DNA from: Clostridiaceae bacterium
Lineage (GTDB): Bacteria; Bacillota; Clostridia; Oscillospirales; Acutalibacteraceae
NCBI GenBank assembly: GCA_904501875.1
Contig: CAJGCQ010000065.1
Location: 1-6,647, forward strand
Reading direction: 5' to 3'
DNA: 6,647 nucleotides
The notes below the pieces were generated by a model that was not told the origin of the DNA, searched no databases, and saw only the letters and a program-made list of their open reading frames with translations. Below are positions 1-5,426 of this stretch, one piece after another. Both the position numbers and the translations under genes were made by a program. Position 1 is the stretch's first letter; each line of letters starts with the position of its first letter.

Positions 1-141
1 GAGGTTGAGCTCGGCGGTACTTTCTGCATGGGCAACTGTCAAAAGGGCGTTTGCGTAACCGTTGACGGCGAGCTTTATTCCGTATCCCCCGAAACTGCGA
101 GAGGCTTTTTTGAGGAGAATATTCTCGCAAAATTAAAGTAA
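1..141 (+). CDS. Thioredoxin-like [2Fe-2S] ferredoxin, C-terminal part (5' end outside window)
   Basis: The first 46 codons of the window, in frame 1 and ending at TAA 139-141, are the C-terminal end of a small [2Fe-2S] protein of the NuoE/thioredoxin-like ferredoxin fold. The visible part has the family's second cysteine pair, F-C-M-G-N-C (fragment residues 9 and 13, a C-x3-C). It is followed by a V-x-V-D-G strand and an S-P-E-T-A helix start, the usual layout of this fold. The first cysteine pair would lie upstream of the window. An additional cysteine (residue 18, GVC) sits just after the pair. Such proteins pass single electrons and commonly neighbour [FeFe] hydrogenases. Here it directly precedes the sensory hydrogenase with a 65-nt gap, so it is probably the first or second gene of the same operon and corresponds in position to HfsA of Thermoanaerobacterium (from memory). 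Whether it is free-standing or the end of a longer subunit cannot be told from here. Confidence 0.8.
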   Translation, partial: EVELGGTFCMGNCQKGVCVTVDGELYSVSPETARGFFEENILAKLK

Positions 142-151
142 CTTAAATGAG

Positions 152-171
152 GGAGGGGCTTTTGCTCCTCC
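152..171 (+). other. Intergenic stem-loop ahead of the sensory hydrogenase
   Basis: GGAGGGGC (152-159) pairs with GCTCCTCC (164-171) around a TTTT loop, giving eight pairs with one G-T wobble. There is no T-run after it (the next bases are TAAATACA), so it is not a canonical terminator. It lies between the ferredoxin stop (141) and the hydS ribosome site (191-196). It could slow or partly end transcription, protect the mRNA 3' end after processing, or set the ratio of ferredoxin to HydS. Its left arm looks like a Shine-Dalgarno sequence but no start codon follows at a workable distance. Confidence 0.5.
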
Positions 172-206
172 TAAATACAATACTAATTAAAAAGGACTGA
201 CTGTGT

Positions 207-1886
207 ATGGCGGCGTTTTTAAAGCTTAAAAAGTCCAACTGTAAAAACTGTTATAAATGCATACGCCACTGTCCCGTTAAATCAATTAAATTTTCGGGCA
301 ATCAGGCGCACATAGTCGGAAACGAATGTATACTCTGCGGTCAATGCTTCGTTGTATGTCCGCAGAACGCAAAGGAAATTGCGGACGAAACCGAGAAGGT
401 AAAGGTATTAATCAATTCGGGAGCACCCGTGATAGCCTCTGTTGCACCCTCCTTTATTGCGAATTATGACGGAGTGGGCTTTGAGGAGCTAAAATCCGCT
501 CTTAAAAAGCTCGGCTTTGCAGATGCCGAGGAAACCGCAATAGGAGCGACAATCGTAAAGCGGGAGTATGAAAGACTGCTGGAAGACGAACACAGGGATA
601 TTGTTATATCCTCCTGCTGTCATTCCGTAAACCTGCTTATTCAAAAATACTATCCGTCCTGTCTTCCGTTTTTAGCGGATGTTCTGTCCCCCATGCAGGC
701 GCATTGCAAGGACCTTAAGCGCCGCAACCCGGAGGCAAAGACAGTGTTTATAGGTCCCTGCGTTGCCAAGAAGGACGAGGCAGACTATTATGCCGGAATT
801 ACCGATGCGGTGCTTACATTTGAGGAACTTACACAATTATTTAACGAGGCGGGCATTGTTTTAGAGCAAAAGCTTGACAAAAATGATGAAAGCTTAGCCC
901 GCTTTTTCCCCACAACCGGCGGTATTTTAAAGACTATGGAAGAAAACAGGCTTCCCGACTACACCTATCTTGCGATTGACGGTGTTGAAAACTGTAAGGC
1001 GGCGCTCCACGATATTGAGGAGGGCAAAATAAGCCACGCCTTTATTGAGATGTCCGCCTGTGCGGGCAGCTGTATCGGCGGCCCTGTAATGGAAAAATAC
1101 CACCGTATGCCCGTAAGGGATTATATGGCGGTGTCGAACTATGCGGGTAAAAAAGACTTTGATATAGCCCAGCCCGATTTTTCTTCCTTACGCAAAAATC
1201 TTGAATTCATCGACCGCAAGCTGCAAATGCCCGCCGAGTCCGAAATTAAGGATGCGCTTCGCAAAATGGGCAAGCTAAAGCCCGAAGACGAGCTTAACTG
1301 CGGCTCCTGCGGATATAACACCTGCCGTGAAAAGGCGATAGCTATTATTCATGGTAAGGCGGAGGTTTCCATGTGTCTGCCCTTCCTTAAAGAGCGGGCG
1401 GAGAACTTCTCGGATAATATTATCAACAACACACCCAACGGTATTGTCGTACTCAACGAGGATTACGAGGTTCAGCAGATAAACCGTGCGGCGCTGAAGC
1501 TTATGAACATACCCCGCGCATCCGATGTTATGGGCGAGCCGATTATCCGTATTCTTGACCCCAAGCCCTTTATGGATGTACAGCGCACCGGCAGAACAAT
1601 AAGGGACAAAAAGGTTTACCTTGCGGAGTACGATAAATATGTAGAGCAGACAATTGTGTCCGACAAGGAATACAAGGCGCTTATCTGCATTTTGCGTGAT
1701 GTAACCGAGGAAGAGGAGCAAAAGCAAAAGAAGGAAGATTTGAGCCGCCAGACGGTTGAAACCGCCGATAAGGTTGTGGAAAAGCAGATGCGAATTGTTC
1801 AGGAAATCGCCTCACTTTTGGGCGAGACAGCGGCAGAAACCAAAATTGCGCTTACCAAGCTTAAGGAGTCGATAGGCGATGAATAA
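207..1886 (+). CDS. hydS: Putative H2-sensing [FeFe] hydrogenase with PAS domain (HydS type, group C)
   Basis: This 559-residue soluble protein reads as a sensory [FeFe] hydrogenase. Domain order: two [4Fe-4S] ferredoxin motifs (C12/15/18/22 and C41/44/47/51); the H-cluster domain (about 65-310) with L1 SSCCHSV (C137, C138), L2 IGPCVAKK (C185, K188) and L3 SACAGSC (C285, C289); a CxxCGYxxC Fe-S domain like that of RnfB and AcsC (C365, C368, C373, C390); a PAS domain (about 399-498); and a charged coiled coil (about 500-537). The C-terminal PAS fusion is the hallmark of HydS-type enzymes, which are thought to report H2 or redox state rather than make H2 in bulk. It lacks a kinase or DNA-binding output domain, so the signal probably goes to a partner, most simply the phosphatase encoded next, whose start overlaps its stop by 8 nt. 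AAAGGA at 191-196 supports the ATG at 207. It probably corresponds to the PAS-containing hydrogenase of the Thermoanaerobacterium hfs cluster. Bound PAS ligand and in vivo role are unknown. Confidence 0.88.
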   Translation: MAAFLKLKKSNCKNCYKCIRHCPVKSIKFSGNQAHIVGNECILCGQCFVVCPQNAKEIADETEKVKVLINSGAPVIASVAPSFIANYDGVGFEELKSALKKLGFADAEETAIGATIVKREYERLLEDEHRDIVISSCCHSVNLLIQKYYPSCLPFLADVLSPMQAHCKDLKRRNPEAKTVFIGPCVAKKDEADYYAGITDAVLTFEELTQLFNEAGIVLEQKLDKNDESLARFFPTTGGILKTMEENRLPDYTYLAIDGVENCKAALHDIEEGKISHAFIEMSACAGSCIGGPVMEKYHRMPVRDYMAVSNYAGKKDFDIAQPDFSSLRKNLEFIDRKLQMPAESEIKDALRKMGKLKPEDELNCGSCGYNTCREKAIAIIHGKAEVSMCLPFLKERAENFSDNIINNTPNGIVVLNEDYEVQQINRAALKLMNIPRASDVMGEPIIRILDPKPFMDVQRTGRTIRDKKVYLAEYDKYVEQTIVSDKEYKALICILRDVTEEEEQKQKKEDLSRQTVETADKVVEKQMRIVQEIASLLGETAAETKIALTKLKESIGDE

Positions 1887-3051
1887 CCTTTGCGCAGATA
1901 TAGGCTACCGCAGTATTTTTCACGAGGGTGAGGAGCTTTGCGGCGACCATGTGGATGTTATCGAGCAGGAGGACGGCTCTACCGTTATTGTGTTGGCGGA
2001 CGGCCTCGGCAGCGGCGTTAAGGCAAGTATACTCTCGACCCTTACCTCTAAAATTATTTCCACAATGATAGCGGCGGGACTTTCCCTTACCGACTGCGTT
2101 AATACAATTGCGGCAACGCTTCCTGTCTGCTCAGAGCGGGGTGTTGCGTACTCCACCTTTACAATAATGCGCCTTATCGGAACGGGCGAAGCAGAGCTTA
2201 TTCAGTACGATAATCCCCTTGTAATTATGCTGCGTGACGGCGAGGAGTATGATTACCCGAAAACCGAGCTGAACATAGACGGCAAAAAAATCTTTCAGTC
2301 GAAAATAAGGCTTCGTGAGGACGATGTTTTCGTTATGATGAGCGACGGCTGTCCCCATGCGGGGATAGGCATCGATTATAACTTCGGTTGGGAGCGCAAG
2401 GATATAGTCGAGTTTATTAAGACCTTTTATTCGGTCGGCTATACCGCAAAAACCCTTTCTACCATTTTAATCGACGAGTGCAACCGTCTTTACGGCGGCA
2501 AACCCGGTGACGACGCAACCTCCTGTGTTGTGAGAATAAGACGGCGTGAGCCTATGAATCTTCTGTTCGGTCCGCCCTCTAACCGTGACGACGGCGATAA
2601 AATGATGTCCCTCTTCTTCTCAAAGGAGGGCAAGCATATAGTCTGCGGCGGCACAACCTCTACAATAGCGTCAAACTATGTAGGAAAGCCGCTAAGACCC
2701 AAGCTTGAGTTTATCGATAAGGATATTCCGCCGATAGCCGAGCTTGAGGGGGTAGATTTGGTGACCGAGGGCGTTATTACCGTAAGCCGTGTGCTTGAAT
2801 ATGCTAAGGACTATCTTAACGATAACGAATCCTATTCCCATTGGGGCGTAAAGCGGGACGGCGCATCTTTAATATGCCGTATGCTTTTCGAGGAAGCGAC
2901 CGATATTAACTTTTTCGTCGGCAGGGCGGTAAATCCCGCTCACCAAAACCCCGATTTGCCGATTAATTTCAACATTAAAATGCAGCTTGTAACCGAGCTG
3001 TCGGACTGCCTTAAAAAAATGGGCAAGAGAATAAAAGTAAGCTATTTTTAG
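1879..3051 (+). CDS. SpoIIE-family (PP2C-type) serine/threonine phosphatase of the hydrogenase operon
   Basis: A 390-residue cytoplasmic protein. Residues 1-220 form a SpoIIE-like PP2C domain with the expected metal-binding motifs: GD (22-23), ADGLGSG (D41), MSDG (D156) and GDDAT (D211, D212). These enzymes dephosphorylate phosphoserine or phosphothreonine using two Mn/Mg ions, classically on STAS-type anti-sigma antagonists. Residues from about 225 to 390 form a second domain I do not recognise, with a glycine/threonine patch CGGTTS (256-261) and a GVDLVTEGVIT stretch (291-301) in mixed alpha/beta surroundings. There is no membrane segment and no sensor domain, so input probably comes from the adjacent HydS. 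The ATG at 1879 overlaps the hydS stop by 8 nt and is served by AAGGAG (1863-1868) inside hydS, indicating translational coupling. Position and family match the phosphatase of the Thermoanaerobacterium hfs cluster (HfsC, from memory). Its substrate is not in the window. C158 sits two residues after the metal ligand D156, which is unusual. Confidence 0.88.
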   Translation: MNNLCADIGYRSIFHEGEELCGDHVDVIEQEDGSTVIVLADGLGSGVKASILSTLTSKIISTMIAAGLSLTDCVNTIAATLPVCSERGVAYSTFTIMRLIGTGEAELIQYDNPLVIMLRDGEEYDYPKTELNIDGKKIFQSKIRLREDDVFVMMSDGCPHAGIGIDYNFGWERKDIVEFIKTFYSVGYTAKTLSTILIDECNRLYGGKPGDDATSCVVRIRRREPMNLLFGPPSNRDDGDKMMSLFFSKEGKHIVCGGTTSTIASNYVGKPLRPKLEFIDKDIPPIAELEGVDLVTEGVITVSRVLEYAKDYLNDNESYSHWGVKRDGASLICRMLFEEATDINFFVGRAVNPAHQNPDLPINFNIKMQLVTELSDCLKKMGKRIKVSYF

Positions 3052-3068
3052 GCCGACTATCGTCAGCC
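3051..3068 (+). other. Short stem-loop between phosphatase and group B hydrogenase genes
   Basis: GGCCGAC (3051-3057) pairs with GTCAGCC (3062-3068), seven positions with one C-A mismatch and a TATC loop. It begins on the last base of the phosphatase stop codon and ends four bases before the ribosome binding site of the next gene. There is no T-run, so termination is unlikely; an mRNA processing or stability role, or a modest effect on translation of the next gene, is possible. It could also be chance. Confidence 0.35.
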
Positions 3069-3071
3069 TAT

Positions 3072-3078
3072 GGAGGAG
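3072..3078 (+). promoter_or_regulatory. Strong ribosome binding site for a GTG start
   Basis: GGAGGAG lies 8 nt before GTG 3087-3089 and is a near-ideal Shine-Dalgarno site. It fixes the GTG as the start of the group B hydrogenase: the first internal methionine (residue 47) has the conserved N-terminal region upstream of it, so a later start would cut the protein. Confidence 0.8.
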
Positions 3079-3086
3079 AAACAACC

Positions 3087-4505
3087 GTGAGAAAGTTTGA
3101 TACGAAGGTACAACATCTTAAATATAAAGTACTGCGGGAGGTAGCCCGTGAAGCCTGGAACGGAACCTTAACCGAGCATTTGCTTGATATTCCCAAAACC
3201 ATAGTCCCCGGTAACGAGCCCACAATGCGCTGCTGTGTTTACAAGGAGCGTGCTATTTTAGGCGAGCGTGTAAAAATCGCAATGGGCGGCGATAAGGAAA
3301 ACCCTAATGTTATCGAGGTTATTGAGATAGCCTGTGACGAGTGCCCTATGGGCGGATATGAGGTAACCGACGCTTGCCGAGGTTGCTTGGCTCACCGCTG
3401 TGAGGATGTTTGCCGCAGGGGCGCTATCACCTTTGACAGCCAGCAAAAGGCGCACATTGATAAAACCAAGTGCGTTGAGTGCGGTCAGTGCGCTAAGGTC
3501 TGCCCCTACAGTGCAATTATGGACTTCAAGCGTCCCTGCGTTAAATCCTGTAAGGTGGGCGCAATTTCCATGACCGAAAGCAAGGCGGCAAGCATTGACA
3601 ACGATAAGTGTATTTCCTGCGGCGCCTGCGTTTACCAGTGCCCCTTCGGCGCTATAACCGATAAGTCCTTTATTTTGGACGCTATTGAGATGCTTAAAAA
3701 TAAGGAAAAGGTTTACGCCGTTATTGCGCCCTCTATTTCCAGCCAGTTCAGATATGCAAAGCTCGGTCAGGTTATTACGGGGATTAAGACACTCGGTTTT
3801 CACTCGGTAGTTGAGGCGGCTTTGGGCGCTGATATGGTGGCCTATGCGGAGTCGGCCGAGCTTGCCGAAAAGGGCTTTTTAACAAGCTCCTGCTGTCCCG
3901 CCTTTGTAAGCTATGTAAAGGGTCAGTTCCCCGAGCTTGCGGACAATATTTCCCACAACCTTTCTCCCGCCGCCACCATTGCCAAGTACATAAAGGAGAC
4001 CGACCCCAATTCTAAAATCGTCTTTATCGGGCCCTGCACCGCAAAGAAAATGGAGTTCCAAAAGCCGGAGGTGCGTCCCTATATCGACTGTGTTATTACC
4101 TTCGAGGAATTACAGGCGCTGTTTGACAGCCGTGACCTTGAAATTATGGAAATGGAAGAGGATGTGCTTGATAACGCCTCCTACTTCGGCAGAATTTTTG
4201 CCCGTTGCGGCGGACTTGCCGACGCAGTGGCCGAAGGCCTTAAGGAGCGTGGCATAACCGACTTCGATTTAAAGGCGGTTTCCTGCGACGGTATAGAGGA
4301 ATGCCGTATGGCTCTGCTTAAGAAGAGCAAGAATGTGCTTGACGCCAACTTTATCGAGGGTATGGCGTGCGTGGGCGGCTGTATAGGCGGCGCAGGCTGT
4401 CTTACCCACGGCGAAAAGAACAAGGCGGAGGTTGACAAGTACGGCAAGGAAGCCTACGAAAAGACCATTATGGACGCCTTAAGCCAGCTCGGAAAAATAG
4501 ATTAA
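3087..4505 (+). CDS. hydA2: Catalytic [FeFe] hydrogenase, group B type (ferredoxin-linked)
   Basis: A 472-residue [FeFe] hydrogenase, which reversibly reduces protons to H2, probably with reduced ferredoxin. The N-terminal region carries cysteines C49/C50 and C83/C86. Next comes an unusual motif CxxCx4CxxxC (C97, C100, C105, C109), then a classic CxxCxxCxxxCP (129-139), a half motif CxxxC (151, 155) and another classic motif (175-185), enough for three or possibly four [4Fe-4S] clusters. The H-domain has L1 SSCCPAF (C269 proton donor, C270 ligand), L2 IGPCTAKK (C317, K320) and L3 EGMACVGGC (C428, C432, M426). IGPC in place of MPC and PAF after the cysteines are typical of group B enzymes, whose physiology is poorly known. 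E255, E258 and S289 align with the proton-relay residues of Clostridium CpI, so it looks active. It is the last gene of the operon, 35 nt after the phosphatase, and ends before a strong terminator. The symbol follows my recollection of Ruminococcus albus; hfsD is an alternative. Function as a hydrogenase is firm, the in vivo electron partner is inferred. Confidence 0.9.
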   Translation: MRKFDTKVQHLKYKVLREVAREAWNGTLTEHLLDIPKTIVPGNEPTMRCCVYKERAILGERVKIAMGGDKENPNVIEVIEIACDECPMGGYEVTDACRGCLAHRCEDVCRRGAITFDSQQKAHIDKTKCVECGQCAKVCPYSAIMDFKRPCVKSCKVGAISMTESKAASIDNDKCISCGACVYQCPFGAITDKSFILDAIEMLKNKEKVYAVIAPSISSQFRYAKLGQVITGIKTLGFHSVVEAALGADMVAYAESAELAEKGFLTSSCCPAFVSYVKGQFPELADNISHNLSPAATIAKYIKETDPNSKIVFIGPCTAKKMEFQKPEVRPYIDCVITFEELQALFDSRDLEIMEMEEDVLDNASYFGRIFARCGGLADAVAEGLKERGITDFDLKAVSCDGIEECRMALLKKSKNVLDANFIEGMACVGGCIGGAGCLTHGEKNKAEVDKYGKEAYEKTIMDALSQLGKID

Positions 4506-4515
4506 AGCCACAATT

Positions 4516-4568
4516 AAAAAGCCGACAAATCCACCCTTAAAATTGGGGTTTGGATTTGTCGGCTTTTT
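4516..4568. terminator. Strong, probably bidirectional intrinsic terminator
   Basis: A perfect 18-bp stem (4516-4533 with 4551-4568) whose core is GCCGACAAATCC, with a 17-nt loop in which CCC and GGG can pair further. On the + strand it ends in six Ts (4564-4569), right for stopping the hydrogenase operon whose stop codon is at 4503-4505. On the - strand the A-run 4516-4520 becomes a T-run, so the same stem can end the converging amylase/ZIP transcript. The rest of the 4506-4628 gap is AT-rich with no gene visible. Confidence 0.92.
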
Positions 4569-4628
4569 TAAATTAACTAAGTCAATTAAGCTCGAATAAA
4601 GTGTATAAGCTATCCCCTAAGAGGAGTG

Positions 4629-5393
4629 TCAAGCAGGAACCATAAAAATTCCCGTGAGTATTCCCGCAAGGGCGCAAAACACGGGAAGAGGGGAGCTGTC
4701 AATCGAATAAGCTTCGGGCAAAAGCTCGCCGAATACAACATACAGCATAGCACCCGAGGCAAGGCTTAAAGAGAGACTCAGCCATAAAGGGTTTAAAGAG
4801 CCTAAGAAAAAGCCCGCCAATGCCCCTAAAACGGTGGGGGCTCCCGCAACTGCGGTAATTGCCGCCGCCGCAGATTTTTGCATACCGCCGGAAACAAGCG
4901 GCACCGCCATAGCCATACCCTCGGGTATATTATGAAGCCCTATTACCGCCGCAACCGCAGTTTGGCTTAGTGCAAATCGGTAATCCGCCCCGAAGCTCAC
5001 AAAGGACGCACCGATTACCATACCCTCGGGAAAATTATGCAGCGCAATCGCTACCGCCGTCACAACCCCGCCGATAAAAAGCCGCCTCCCCGAAATATCA
5101 GCCCCACCGTTTGCCGTAATATGTGAACGGAGCGTAAGGTCATTTAAAAGAAACACAAGCAAAAAGCCGAGCGCTGTTCCCGACAAAACAAGGAAAATTC
5201 GGGAATTTTCCATAGCCCCCGGCACAAGGTCAAGACAAACCACGGCGAGCATAACACCCGCCGCAAAGCTTAAAAGTCCGCTGACTGTTTTAGCGGACTT
5301 TTTTCTTAAAAATATTCCGAAAAGACCGCCAAGCCCCGTGCCGCCGACTCCTGCAGCAAGGGTTACTGTAAGTATGTAGGGCAAAACGCTCAA
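4629..5393 (-). CDS. ZIP-family divalent metal transporter (ZupT-like)
   Basis: A 254-residue inner-membrane protein with eight hydrophobic segments (about 3-29, 36-58, 66-84, 104-133, 141-165, 174-198, 203-225, 234-252). The diagnostic ZIP metal-binding motifs are present: HNFPEG in segment 4 (119-124) and HNIPEG in segment 5 (154-159), with GELLPEA at 222-228. Length and the paired HN-x-PEG motifs match the bacterial ZupT branch, which imports Zn, and often Fe, Mn or Co. The loop between segments 3 and 4 is short and not histidine-rich. The start is a TTG (5391-5393) with GGAG at 5404-5407, 10 nt upstream, and an in-frame TGA (5400-5402) rules out an earlier start. It follows the GH13 gene by 33 nt with no terminator between, so the two are probably cotranscribed. 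Two inverted repeats lie within its 5' coding region. The metal imported cannot be told from sequence; a link to metal supply for the amylase or the hydrogenases is speculation. Confidence 0.9.
   Translation of the reverse strand: MSVLPYILTVTLAAGVGGTGLGGLFGIFLRKKSAKTVSGLLSFAAGVMLAVVCLDLVPGAMENSRIFLVLSGTALGFLLVFLLNDLTLRSHITANGGADISGRRLFIGGVVTAVAIALHNFPEGMVIGASFVSFGADYRFALSQTAVAAVIGLHNIPEGMAMAVPLVSGGMQKSAAAAITAVAGAPTVLGALAGFFLGSLNPLWLSLSLSLASGAMLYVVFGELLPEAYSIDSSPLPVFCALAGILTGIFMVPA
5192..5211. repeat. Near-perfect palindrome inside the ZIP transporter gene
   Basis: GGAAAATTC (5192-5200) and GAATTTTCC (5203-5211) are perfect 9-bp inverted arms separated by GG. The site lies about 60 codons into the transporter gene. 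It has the symmetry of a dimeric regulator's operator or a compact hairpin, but it overlaps coding sequence for residues E62-F67 and may be coincidental. Confidence 0.45.
5272..5304. other. Terminator-like stem-loop within the start of the ZIP gene
   Basis: AAAAGTCCGCT (5272-5282) pairs perfectly with AGCGGACTTTT (5292-5302), an 11-bp stem with a 9-nt loop. On the + strand it is followed by a run of six Ts (5299-5304), the form of an intrinsic terminator for antisense transcription. On the - coding strand the stem ends in four Ts (5275-5272), a weaker terminator-like form located about 90-120 nt after the start codon. It encodes residues about 31-41 (KSAKTVSG and neighbours), so the structure is compatible with normal coding. 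Confidence 0.5.
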
Positions 5394-5403
5394 GTCAAAT
5401 CAG

Positions 5404-5407
5404 CTCC
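5404..5407 (-). promoter_or_regulatory. Ribosome binding site deciding the TTG start of the ZIP gene
   Basis: On the - strand GGAG occurs 10 nt before TTG 5393-5391. The reading frame is closed by TGA two codons further up, and the first hydrophobic segment begins at once after the TTG, so this is the only sensible start. The short site plus a TTG start suggests modest translation. Confidence 0.65.
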
Positions 5408-5426
5408 AAAACCCGAATAAAGGGGA

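Noticed and set aside
176..181. TACAAT as a possible -10 box for a separate hydS promoter.
   Set aside because: There is no acceptable -35 element 16-18 nt upstream; the corresponding bases are the G-rich arm of the hairpin.
1879..1886. The 8-nt overlap of hydS and the phosphatase gene as a possible frameshift that splits one fused protein.
   Set aside because: Both genes have proper ends: hydS stops after a complete coiled coil, and the phosphatase has its own ATG and a good ribosome site. The overlap fits ordinary translational coupling.
3258..3803. A 181-codon open frame on the - strand opposite the group B hydrogenase, and similar long antisense frames at 1275-1727 and elsewhere.
   Set aside because: They lie wholly opposite strongly supported genes, have no recognisable domains, and follow from codon bias of the sense gene.
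207..4505. The two hydrogenases as a recent gene duplication.
   Set aside because: Their N-terminal Fe-S layouts, L1 and L3 motifs and C-termini differ greatly; they belong to different hydrogenase groups rather than being recent copies.
4602..4632. A - strand promoter-like pair: perfect TTGACA (4627-4632, reverse complement) and TATACA (4602-4607), pointing toward the terminator.
   Set aside because: The spacer is 19 nt, the -10 is only a partial match, and any transcript would run at once into the terminator; there is no gene for it to serve.
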